DNA from: an uncultured Clostridia bacterium
GTDB taxonomy: Bacteria > Bacillota > Clostridia > TANB77 > CAG-508
DNA: 23,874 bases
Assembly: GCA_934167305.1 (NCBI GenBank)
Contig: CAKPKQ010000017.1
Coordinates: forward strand, 1 to 23,874
Direction: 5' to 3'
Positions within the stretch are counted from its first letter, which is position 1; every line of letters starts with the position of its first letter. Below are positions 1 through 6,950 of the stretch, piece after piece. A program made the translations under genes and the position numbers. The notes under the pieces are model-generated. The model was not told the origin of the DNA. It was given only the letters and a program-made list of their open reading frames with translations, and ran no database searches.

Positions 1-71
1 ACAAATTTATGAAAGTGTATTATAAATATAAATGTTCACGGAACAAAAAATAAAAAATTTAGGAGGCAAAA

Positions 72-335
72 ATGGAAGTTTTAAAAATCTCATCAAAATC
101 AAATCCAAACTCAGTTGCAGGAGCAATAGCAGGTTTGGTGAAAGAATCAAACAAAGCAGAAATGCAAGCAATTGGAGCAGGAGCATTAAATCAAGCAGTA
201 AAGGCTGTAGCAATAGCAAGAGGCTTTGTAGCACCAGCAGGAGTGGATTTGGTATGTATACCAGCATTTGCAGAGGTAGAAGTTGAAGGGGAGGACAGAA
301 CAGGAATTAAGCTAATTGTTGAATCAAGAAAATAA
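72..335 (+). CDS. spoVS: Stage V sporulation protein S (SpoVS)
   Basis: This 87-residue protein matches SpoVS over its whole length. It begins MEVLKISSKSNPNSVAGAIA, and the alanine- and glycine-rich middle and the ending with GIKLIVESRK are typical of this small Alba-like family. SpoVS is needed for septation and spore coat steps in Bacillus subtilis, and the family is thought to bind nucleic acid. The start is fixed by AGGAGG at 61-66, five bases before the ATG. It stands alone: a strong terminator follows at 364-406. The promoter probably lies at or before the window edge, so its sigma factor cannot be read. Length is normal for the family and nothing is broken. Confidence 0.95.
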   Translation: MEVLKISSKSNPNSVAGAIAGLVKESNKAEMQAIGAGALNQAVKAVAIARGFVAPAGVDLVCIPAFAEVEVEGEDRTGIKLIVESRK

Positions 336-360
336 GGTATTTTTAATTTAATTTTATATA

Positions 361-406
361 GGGGCACAGAGATATATTAAATATATTTTTGTGCTTTTTG
401 TTTTTT
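361..406 (+). terminator. Intrinsic terminator after spoVS
   Basis: The arms 364-377 and 381-394 pair over 14 bases with two G-U pairs around a three-base TAA loop. The stem extends further because G361-G363 can face the first T residues. A T-rich tract (TTTTTGTTTTTT) follows from 395. Confidence 0.85.
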
Positions 407-410
407 ATTA

Positions 411-437
411 TTGAAAAAATAGCTGATATATTATAAA
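411..437 (+). promoter_or_regulatory. Probable sigma-A promoter of the solute-binding protein gene
   Basis: TTGAAA (411-416) and TATAAA (432-437) are separated by 15 bases, slightly short. An alternative extended -10, TGaTATATT, lies at 424-432. Either choice puts the transcription start at or beyond the ATG at 438, which argues that translation starts at the later ATG at 465. Confidence 0.5.
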
Positions 438-464
438 ATGAGTAAGCAAAAAGGAGAGGTTATA

Positions 465-2051
465 ATGAAGCTAAAGCCATTTAGAATTCTAATTGTTATA
501 TTTATATTATTAATAATAATTAGTGCTGTATATTTAATAACCAAAAAAGAACCAATCAACAATGAAGAAAGCAAAGAAATATCATATAAAACGATTGACA
601 TGGTTACGAATTTACGAATGGGAATTTCAAACTTTGATAGCATTCATCCATATATAACAAATAATCAAGAGGTTATTTATATAGATCAACTTATATTTGA
701 ACCATTACTTAGCATAACCGAAGATTATAAAATAGACACATGCTTAGCAAAAGAATGGTCAAAAGTTGATGAAAAGGCATATATAATAAAATTAAAAGAA
801 GGTGTAAAATGGCAAGATAACAGCAGTTTTACATCAGAAGATGTAAAATTTTCAATAGATAGGTTAAAGAAACAGACAGAATCAGTTTTTTATGCAAATG
901 TAAAAAATATAAAAAGTGTTGAAATAGTAGACGAGTATACAATAAGAATTGAATTAAATGACAATGAAGCTTTTTTTGAGTATAATTTAATATTTCCTAT
1001 AATTTCTTATAAACAATATAAAAATAAAAAATTTAATTCTACATCAATACCAATAGGTACAGGCAAATATAAGATTTCTAAGATGGATAATGACAAAATT
1101 GAACTTAGCAAAAATAATGAATGGAGAGATATTGATATTGAAAATTCTAATATAAAAACAATATCTATAAACTTATATGATGGCAGAGGAAAAGAATACA
1201 ATTCGTTTAAATTAGGAAGCATAGATATAATTTATACTAGTAGTGATGAGGCAGAAGAATATATTGGTAGTATAGGATATGGAAAGAAAGTTTATGAAAG
1301 TAGAGAGTATGATTATTTAGCACTAAATTGTGAAAATATGATTTTACAATATAAAGAAGTAAGACAGGCTATAAACATGGTGATTGATAAAGAAAAAATA
1401 GCAGGCTCTACATTGGAAAATAAGGTTACAGTTGCAAAATATCCTTTATTGAATAATTATTATTTATTAAAAGATATTTCTAAAGAAAACAAAATTAATA
1501 CAGCAAAAGCAAAAGAATTATTGGAAAGTTCGGGCTGGAAGTATGAATATGGAATATGGCAAAAAGAAATAGAAGGAGTAACTAAAACAATAAATATAGA
1601 CCTAGTTGTAAGCCAAGAAAACAGCAAAAGAGTAAAAGTAGCAACAGAAATAAAAAAAGAGTTAGAAGAGTTTGGAATAAAAATCAATATAAAAGAGGTA
1701 TCTATTGCACAATATAATGCATACTTAAATGATAAAAACTATGAAATGATTTTAACTGGGATGTATATGCCAATATCTCCAGATTTAGGATATATGTTTG
1801 GAGAAAATAATTTATCAAATTATAAAAATGATCAAGTGATTTCAGTAATAAATGAAATAAAAAGTATAACAGATGAAACAAGTTTAAAGGAAAGGTATAT
1901 AAAAATATTTGAAATATATGATGATGATGTACCTTATATAGGACTATATTACAATCATAATATGATTGCATATTCAACAGATTTTATGGGAGATGTTAAG
2001 CCAAATTGTTATAGTATTTTTTATAATTTTTCTAATTGGTATAGACAATAA
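465..2051 (+). CDS. Orphan OppA-type extracellular solute-binding protein (SBP_bac_5 family)
   Basis: The 528-residue protein has the fold signature of family 5 binding proteins. An early LRMGISNFDSIHPYI segment precedes a region with FEPLLS, AKEW and LKEGVKWQDNSSFTSEDVKFS, the canonical OppA/DppA block in which a strand is followed by the 'G..t.edV.fS' helix. Such proteins normally deliver oligopeptides to an ABC importer. The start at 465 is preferred over an in-frame ATG at 438 because AAGGAGAGG (451-459) sits five bases before it and the -10 element overlaps 438. The N-terminus has a basic KLKPFR then about 20 hydrophobic residues, but no cysteine, so it is not a classical lipoprotein; it is more likely held by an uncleaved anchor. 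No permease or ATPase gene is adjacent. Substrate is unknown; peptides are the default guess. Confidence 0.85.
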   Translation: MKLKPFRILIVIFILLIIISAVYLITKKEPINNEESKEISYKTIDMVTNLRMGISNFDSIHPYITNNQEVIYIDQLIFEPLLSITEDYKIDTCLAKEWSKVDEKAYIIKLKEGVKWQDNSSFTSEDVKFSIDRLKKQTESVFYANVKNIKSVEIVDEYTIRIELNDNEAFFEYNLIFPIISYKQYKNKKFNSTSIPIGTGKYKISKMDNDKIELSKNNEWRDIDIENSNIKTISINLYDGRGKEYNSFKLGSIDIIYTSSDEAEEYIGSIGYGKKVYESREYDYLALNCENMILQYKEVRQAINMVIDKEKIAGSTLENKVTVAKYPLLNNYYLLKDISKENKINTAKAKELLESSGWKYEYGIWQKEIEGVTKTINIDLVVSQENSKRVKVATEIKKELEEFGIKINIKEVSIAQYNAYLNDKNYEMILTGMYMPISPDLGYMFGENNLSNYKNDQVISVINEIKSITDETSLKERYIKIFEIYDDDVPYIGLYYNHNMIAYSTDFMGDVKPNCYSIFYNFSNWYRQ

Positions 2052-2085
2052 TACTAAAAATATATAACAAAAATATAAAAATTAC

Positions 2086-2113
2086 TTGACAAATAAAAAT
2101 AATAATATATAAT
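2086..2113 (+). promoter_or_regulatory. Strong sigma-A promoter of the recA operon
   Basis: TTGACA (2086-2091) and TATAAT (2108-2113) both match consensus exactly, with a 16-base spacer. The recA ATG lies 42 bases after the -10. It should drive recA, recX, scpA, DUF2953 and gerW, since no terminator is seen until 5708. Confidence 0.8.
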
Positions 2114-2118
2114 AAACA

Positions 2119-2132
2119 CAAACAAACGTTTA
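2119..2132 (+). promoter_or_regulatory. Possible degenerate LexA (SOS) operator before recA
   Basis: The 14 bases fit the Gram-positive LexA pattern CGAAC-N4-GTTCG at 7 of 10 fixed positions (CAAAC-AAAC-GTTTA). The site lies just after the -10 element, where a repressor would block initiation. The core AAACGTTT (2124-2131) is also a perfect 8-base palindrome. The match is weak and AT-rich DNA gives such hits by chance. Confidence 0.3.
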
Positions 2133-2155
2133 CAACAATTTAGGAGGAAAAAATA

Positions 2156-3223
2156 ATGGGTAAAGATAATTCAGAAAAAATGAGGGCACTAGAAGCAGCA
2201 CTAGGACAAATTGAAAAACAATTTGGAAAAGGATCTGTTATGAAACTAGGTGATTATACAGCAATGAATGTTGAAGCTATACCAACAGGAGCATTAAGCT
2301 TAGACATTGCATTGGGAATTGGAGGAATTCCAAGAGGAAGAATTATAGAAGTGTTTGGACCAGAATCTTCAGGAAAAACTACACTTGCATTACACTTAAT
2401 TGCTGAAGCACAAAAAATGGGCGGAGAAGCAGCATTTATTGACGCAGAACATGCACTAGATCCTGTTTATGCAAAACATTTAGGTGTAAATATAGATGAA
2501 CTTATAGTTTCTCAACCAGACACAGGTGAACAAGCACTAGAAATTGCAGAAGCTCTAGTAAGAAGTGGAGCATTAGACATTATAGTAGTTGACTCAGTTG
2601 CTGCATTAGTACCAAAGGCCGAAATTGATGGAGATATGGGAGATTCACATGTTGGATTACAAGCAAGACTTATGTCACAAGCTTTAAGAAAGTTGGCAGG
2701 GGTTATAAATAAATCTAAATGTGTAATTGTGTTTATAAATCAATTAAGAGAAAAAGTTGGAGTTATGTTTGGAAATCCAGAAACAACTCCTGGTGGTAGA
2801 GCACTAAAATTCTATGCTTCAGTAAGATTAGATATTAGAAGAGTAGAAAGCTTAAAACAAGATGGAGAGGTTATTGGTAACCGTACAAGAGTAAAGGTAG
2901 TTAAAAACAAAGTCGCTCCACCATTTAGAGAAGCTGAATTTGATATTATCTATGGAAAAGGTATTTCAAAGGAAGGTAATATATTAGATGCAGCGGTTAA
3001 CTTAGATATAGTAGAAAAAAGTGGTTCTTGGTTCAGCTACAATGGAGATAGAATTGGACAAGGAAGAGAAAATGTTAAAGATTATTTGGCTAAAAATCCA
3101 AAAATAGCAGAAGAAATAGAAAATAAAATAAGAGCTAACTATGAAAAAGCATTTGAAAAAAGTTTAGGAGAAGAAGAAAATGATCCTGAACAGGAAACAG
3201 AACCATCAGATGATGAAGAATAA
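2156..3223 (+). CDS. recA: Recombinase RecA
   Basis: This full-length RecA (355 residues) performs ATP-dependent strand exchange and activates LexA self-cleavage in the cytoplasm. The Walker A motif GPESSGKT is at residues 68-75, followed by the conserved AAFIDAEHALDP segment; IIVVDSVAALVPKAE carries the Walker B region, and the L2 loop region with GNPETTPGG is intact. The C-terminal tail after about residue 335 is strongly acidic, as usual. No intein interrupts it. TAGGAGG at 2141-2147 fixes the ATG. It heads an operon with recX only 12 bases downstream, the classical partner that tempers RecA filaments. A possible LexA operator overlaps the start of transcription. Confidence 0.99.
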   Translation: MGKDNSEKMRALEAALGQIEKQFGKGSVMKLGDYTAMNVEAIPTGALSLDIALGIGGIPRGRIIEVFGPESSGKTTLALHLIAEAQKMGGEAAFIDAEHALDPVYAKHLGVNIDELIVSQPDTGEQALEIAEALVRSGALDIIVVDSVAALVPKAEIDGDMGDSHVGLQARLMSQALRKLAGVINKSKCVIVFINQLREKVGVMFGNPETTPGGRALKFYASVRLDIRRVESLKQDGEVIGNRTRVKVVKNKVAPPFREAEFDIIYGKGISKEGNILDAAVNLDIVEKSGSWFSYNGDRIGQGRENVKDYLAKNPKIAEEIENKIRANYEKAFEKSLGEEENDPEQETEPSDDEE

Positions 3224-3235
3224 TAGGTGAAATCA

Positions 3236-3688
3236 TTGTACGATAATATAGAAGAATTTGATAAATTAAAAACAAAAATATTAAAGTATATAATGTATAA
3301 GAAGAGAACAGAAAAAGAAATAATTCAGAAGTTCTCTTCTTCTGCTGACAAAAATATGTTAGAAGATGTTATTGAACATTTGAAAGAAATAGGTTATATA
3401 GATGATGAAAATTATATAGAAAGAGCAGTTAATGAATTTATGGCAATTAATACATTATCAATAAGAGAAATGCAAAACAAATTGTATGCAAAAGGAATTA
3501 GTAGTGGTATAATAGATACATATTTTGATAAACATGAAGATGAAATAAAAGAATATGAACTAAAATGTGCACAAAAAATTATATTAAAAAAGCAAACTCA
3601 AATGGAAAAAGAAGAAATCGAGCAGTTTTTATATAGAAAAGGTTACTCATCAGAAACTACTAGAGAAGCATTTGAAACAATGGAATAA
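3236..3688 (+). CDS. recX: Regulatory protein RecX
   Basis: The protein is about 150 residues and follows recA directly. It is built of the short three-helix repeats of RecX: ILKYIMYKKRTEKEIIQKF, then VIEHLKEIGYIDDENYIERAV and IREMQNKLYAKGISSGIIDTY, with a final FLYRKGYSSETTREAFE block. RecX binds RecA filaments and limits their extension. An in-frame GTG at 3227 could be used, but it lies only four bases after the recA stop with no ribosome site. The TTG at 3236 is preferred: AGGTGA (3225-3230) is five bases upstream, in the same arrangement as the neighbouring scpA start. Sequence identity within RecX is low in general, so the call rests on the repeats plus position. Confidence 0.88.
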   Translation: MYDNIEEFDKLKTKILKYIMYKKRTEKEIIQKFSSSADKNMLEDVIEHLKEIGYIDDENYIERAVNEFMAINTLSIREMQNKLYAKGISSGIIDTYFDKHEDEIKEYELKCAQKIILKKQTQMEKEEIEQFLYRKGYSSETTREAFETME

Positions 3689-3697
3689 GGTGAAATT

Positions 3698-4453
3698 ATG
3701 CAAAATGTACTAACATTAGAAACAAATAAATATAAAGTAAAAGTGGAAAATTTTGAAGGCCCACTAGATTTGCTATGCCATTTAATTGATAAAAATAAAA
3801 TGGATATATGTGATATAAAAATTAGTGAGATTACAGACCAATACATAGCGTATTTAAATGCTATGGAAGAGCTAAATTTAGAAATTGCAAGTGAATTTTT
3901 AATAATGGCTTCTACATTATTATATTTAAAATCAAAATCCCTTCTTCCAAATGAAGTAGAAGACGAAAAGGAATTAACAGAAGAAGAGCTATTAAGAAGA
4001 ATTATAGAGTATAAAAAATATAAAGAAATTACTCAAAAACTAAAAGAATGTGCAGAAAATAATTCGAAGAAAATATTTAAAAATCCAGAGATAATAGAGC
4101 TTCCAAAGCAAAAATTAGATGCAATATACCAAAAAGAAACCATCTCACAAATGTATAAAAATATAATTGATAGAAATGCACAAAAATTAAATCAAAATGC
4201 TAAAAATATAGAAAAGATTGCAATTACAGATACATATACAGTTGAAAGCAAAGTGAAAGTAATGTTTAAAGAGCTTATTAGAAAAAATAAGTTTATATTT
4301 AATAAATTATTTTCGTTGAAGCAATGTAATAAACAAGAAGTAATGACCGCTTTTACAGGACTTTTAGAGCTATCAAGAAGAAGCAAAGTAATTACGAATC
4401 AAACAGAACTATTTGGTGACATTACAGTAGAAAAAGCTAAAAAATCTGTTTAA
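3698..4453 (+). CDS. scpA: Segregation and condensation protein A (ScpA)
   Basis: ScpA is the kleisin of the SMC-ScpAB condensin complex that organises and separates chromosomes. The 251-residue protein opens with the family hallmark VKVENFEGPLDLLCHLI, followed by IDKNKMDICDIKISEITDQYI and the helical EIASEFLIMASTLLYLKSKSLLP, which together form the N-terminal SMC neck-binding helices. The C-terminal winged-helix part (VMTAFTGLLELSRRSKV) binds the SMC head. AAGGTGA nine bases after the recX stop gives the ribosome site. In most Firmicutes scpB follows immediately; here the next gene encodes a DUF2953 protein instead, so ScpB must be encoded elsewhere or be missing. Confidence 0.96.
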   Translation: MQNVLTLETNKYKVKVENFEGPLDLLCHLIDKNKMDICDIKISEITDQYIAYLNAMEELNLEIASEFLIMASTLLYLKSKSLLPNEVEDEKELTEEELLRRIIEYKKYKEITQKLKECAENNSKKIFKNPEIIELPKQKLDAIYQKETISQMYKNIIDRNAQKLNQNAKNIEKIAITDTYTVESKVKVMFKELIRKNKFIFNKLFSLKQCNKQEVMTAFTGLLELSRRSKVITNQTELFGDITVEKAKKSV

Positions 4454-4506
4454 AAATAATAAAAATGGAAAAACTAATATCAAATAACTTCAAAGAGGAG
4501 GTTATC

Positions 4507-5142
4507 ATGGTATTAGTTTTATTTTTTCTTGGGATATTAGTGCTACTAATATCAGTAATAATTTTGATAATAGTATCAACACTACATATACAAATAAAAA
4601 ATTTAAGTGTATCAAATATGAAACCTAAAAATAAAGCTAAGTATGCAATAATAATTTCTTTATACTTGGGCAATAAGATCAAATGGATATGGTTTAATCT
4701 AAATGATAAAAGAATGAAAAAAATGTATTCAAAAATACAATTAGAAAAACTGGATTTTCAAAAATTAAAAAAAGATTTTAAAATGAAAGATTTAAAACAA
4801 TTACCAAAATTAAAACCAAAAATATCATATTTAAATTTAGATGCAAATTTAGGTGTAATAGACCCAACAGCAACATCTTTTTTAGTTGCAATTATTGCAA
4901 CAATAATATCATTGTTATTACCATATTTGGCAACAGATTTAAAAGAAAAAAACTACATTTATAATATAAAACCACTTTATTATAATCAAAATTTATACAA
5001 AGTTAATGTAGACTGTATAATTGAAATAAAAATGGTACATATTATCAATGTAATATATTATATTCTTATAAAGAAAGGAAGAAAGAAAAATGACCAATCA
5101 ACAACATCCAATAGAAAACCTTATGCTTACAGCTATGAATAG
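4507..5142 (+). CDS. DUF2953 membrane protein (YtfI-like)
   Basis: The 211-residue protein has an N-terminal membrane segment (residues 1-25, MVLVLFFLGILVLLISVI...) and a second hydrophobic stretch near residues 123-145. The central K-rich region followed by LNLDANLGVIDPTATSFLVA fits the DUF2953 family, in which a 'G..Da..t....G' block is conserved. Its role is unknown. In Bacillus, ytfI sits beside ytfJ (GerW family), and the same pair occurs here, suggesting a joint sporulation role. The ATG at 4507 is chosen because GAGGAGG is at 4495-4501; an in-frame upstream ATG at 4468 would place non-hydrophobic residues before the anchor. The final 53 bases overlap the start of gerW in another frame. 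Confidence 0.75.
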   Translation: MVLVLFFLGILVLLISVIILIIVSTLHIQIKNLSVSNMKPKNKAKYAIIISLYLGNKIKWIWFNLNDKRMKKMYSKIQLEKLDFQKLKKDFKMKDLKQLPKLKPKISYLNLDANLGVIDPTATSFLVAIIATIISLLLPYLATDLKEKNYIYNIKPLYYNQNLYKVNVDCIIEIKMVHIINVIYYILIKKGRKKNDQSTTSNRKPYAYSYE

Positions 5143-5701
5143 TATTAAAGATATGGTAGATGTAAATACAATCATAGGTGAACCAATAGAAACTAACAAT
5201 AATACAATAATTATTCCAATTTCTAAAGTTGGGTTTGGGTTTGCAGCAGGTGGAAGTGAATTTAAAGGTGAAACAATTGATGAGTATACTAAAAGAGAAA
5301 AAGAAGAAGCAATACAATACAGACTACCTTTTGGAGGTGGAAGTGGAGCTGGAGTTTCAATTGCACCAGTTGCATTTCTGGTAGTACAACAAAATAATGT
5401 AAAATTACTTCCAGTTGAGCATTGTTCTGCAATAGATAGACTATTAGATTATGTACCAGATTTAATGGAAAAAGCAAATTGTGTATTAAACAAAAATATG
5501 CAAAACAAGAAAGAAGAATTGAAGAATCAAGAAAAAATAAAAAAACAGGTAAAAGAAATATTAGAAAAAGAAGAACCAAATGTACAACCAAGCAGTAATA
5601 CAAGTCAAGCAAAAGCAAGACCAAAATACACAAAAGTGCCAAGGCCGGAGCAAATAGAATATGACTACGAATATGATGAAACAGATGGATCAGATGAATA
5701 A
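5090..5701 (+). CDS. GerW/YtfJ-family sporulation protein
   Basis: The 203-residue protein starts with HPIENLMLTAMNSIKDMVDVNTIIGEPIE, the standard opening of GerW/YtfJ proteins. It continues with IIIPISKVGFGFAAGGSEF and LPFGGGSGAGVSIAPVAFLVV, both family hallmarks, and ends the domain with VKLLPVEHCSAIDRLLDYVPDL. YtfJ is made during sporulation, and family members are linked to spore germination (GerW in Bacillus). A charged tail of about 65 residues follows from about residue 140, rich in K/E, then Q/S, ending in an acidic tyrosine-containing segment; typical members stop near 120-150 residues. GGAAG upstream of 5090 serves as ribosome site inside the DUF2953 gene. Overlap with that gene implies translational coupling. 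Confidence 0.9.
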   Translation: MTNQQHPIENLMLTAMNSIKDMVDVNTIIGEPIETNNNTIIIPISKVGFGFAAGGSEFKGETIDEYTKREKEEAIQYRLPFGGGSGAGVSIAPVAFLVVQQNNVKLLPVEHCSAIDRLLDYVPDLMEKANCVLNKNMQNKKEELKNQEKIKKQVKEILEKEEPNVQPSSNTSQAKARPKYTKVPRPEQIEYDYEYDETDGSDE

Positions 5702-5707
5702 TTAAAA

Positions 5708-5743
5708 AATAAGCTTCTGCAGTTTAAAATGCAGAAGCTTATT
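5708..5743. terminator. Bidirectional terminator between gerW and the M23 gene
   Basis: AATAAGCTTCTGCA (5708-5721) and its exact complement (5730-5743) form a perfect 14-base-pair stem with an 8-base loop. The hairpin sits between two convergent genes: seven bases after the gerW stop and two bases from the M23 stop. T or A flanks exist on both sides, although the T tract after the stem is short. Confidence 0.75.
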
Positions 5744-5745
5744 AG

Positions 5746-6840
5746 TTAATCAGGTAAACATGAGTCAATGAAATTTACCTTTCTACTATAATCTTTAGTG
5801 TCTAAATTACTTTTGTAAACTTCACTACGATTTCTTTGAAGAAAATTTACTAAATCATATAAATTACACCAAATTTGATTTGGCCCTTCTTTTTGAACTT
5901 CATTAAAAATTAATTGAATGCCAAAATGAAGATGAGGAACATTTATATTATTTACATTTTCTTTTGTGCTATATCCGGTCATTCCGAGGTAGCCAATAAC
6001 ATCACCAGCTTGAACAATTTGACCTTCTTTAATATTTTCAGCATATGGATGATTCTTTCTTAGATGTGCATAATAGTAATAACGTTTTTGATCAAAACTA
6101 CGAATGCCAACTCTCCAACCACCATACTGATTCCAACCGACAGCCTCAATAATTCCTGATTCGACTGCAATAACTGGAGTTCCAATACTTCCCATTAAGT
6201 CATTTCCAAAATGAACACGTTTATATCCATAAGATCTAGAAGCACCAAAATCGTCATAATGGCTAAAACTGTAGTTCTTAGCAATTGGGCAAAATACTTT
6301 TAAACCATATTTCTCTTCAAACCTTTTTTCATCTGAATTAGAATTTTTTACTTCAATTTGATAATCTCCTATAAATTCATGTAATGTAGAATCATAACCC
6401 TCAAAATAATAATTATATAGTTTCATTTTTTTAGTAAGTTCATCAATAGTTTTACCAGATTTTAATTCTGCAACTAACTTATCTAAATCAGCTTGCTTAA
6501 ATTTTGAAAAGTCATTTCCGTATTTACAGGCTAAGTAAGATATAAGCTCAATCCAATTATATTTTACTGTTTCATTTTTTTTGTGGGAATTAATATCTAA
6601 TTTTGAAGTTTTATCTAATACTTCATAATTTACATTGAATTCAAACCATTTAATATAATCCTTTTTCTTTTCAGTTTCAGAATTTTCAGGATTATAAATA
6701 TATTTTTCGGTCTGTCCACTTACAGGCAAAGTGGGAGTGGAGAGCACCAAGTAACAAACAAATAATATTATTGAAAGTGCCAATAAACTAATTATAATCC
6801 ATAAAACACTTTTATTTATTTTAACACTTTTAATTATCAC
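5746..6840 (-). CDS. Membrane-anchored M23 (LytM-type) metallopeptidase
   Basis: This 364-residue protein has one N-terminal membrane span (about residues 12-33) and an extracellular part ending in a peptidase M23 domain. Zinc and catalytic residues are all present: H210 and D214 in VHFGNDL, H259 in YYAHL, and H303/H305 in PHLHFG. It should therefore be an active peptidoglycan endopeptidase acting outside the membrane. The region at residues 40-195 has no recognised domain. The start is GTG, supported by GGTGA six bases upstream (plus-strand 6846-6851). Its promoter region is shared with metK, transcribed the other way. In Clostridia, SpoIIQ is an M23 protein that partners SpoIIIAH, but this one is longer than SpoIIQ and lacks the spoIID/spoIIID neighbourhood, so I leave it unnamed. 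Confidence 0.9.
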   Translation of the reverse strand: MIIKSVKINKSVLWIIISLLALSIILFVCYLVLSTPTLPVSGQTEKYIYNPENSETEKKKDYIKWFEFNVNYEVLDKTSKLDINSHKKNETVKYNWIELISYLACKYGNDFSKFKQADLDKLVAELKSGKTIDELTKKMKLYNYYFEGYDSTLHEFIGDYQIEVKNSNSDEKRFEEKYGLKVFCPIAKNYSFSHYDDFGASRSYGYKRVHFGNDLMGSIGTPVIAVESGIIEAVGWNQYGGWRVGIRSFDQKRYYYYAHLRKNHPYAENIKEGQIVQAGDVIGYLGMTGYSTKENVNNINVPHLHFGIQLIFNEVQKEGPNQIWCNLYDLVNFLQRNRSEVYKSNLDTKDYSRKVNFIDSCLPD

Positions 6841-6857
6841 TAAAATTCACCAATATA

Positions 6858-6885
6858 AATTTATGATGAAAACAGAAAAATATGA
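6858..6885 (-). promoter_or_regulatory. Weak candidate sigma-E promoter for the M23 gene
   Basis: Read on the minus strand, TCATATT (6879-6885) fits the sigma-E -35 consensus and CATAAATT (6858-6865) fits its -10 at 6 of 8 positions, with a 13-base spacer. The implied transcript would begin at the edge of the ribosome binding site, so the leader would be very short. Chance matches are likely in AT-rich DNA. Confidence 0.2.
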
Positions 6886-6913
6886 TTGCGTTGAAGTAGA
6901 AAAGTGGTATAAT
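6886..6913 (+). promoter_or_regulatory. Sigma-A promoter of metK
   Basis: TTGCGT (6886-6891) and a perfect TATAAT (6908-6913) are 16 bases apart. The leader to the metK ATG is only about 30 bases, too short for a SAM riboswitch. Confidence 0.6.
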
Positions 6914-6950
6914 ATCTATGCCACAAATATATAAAATGGAGGAAAATATT

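Noticed and set aside
1..71. A sigma-H or sigma-A promoter for spoVS
   Set aside because: TATAAA at 21-26 could be a -10, but the matching -35 would fall at or beyond the window edge, so it cannot be judged.
6914..6950. A SAM riboswitch before metK
   Set aside because: The transcribed leader is only about 30 bases, too short for an S-box fold.
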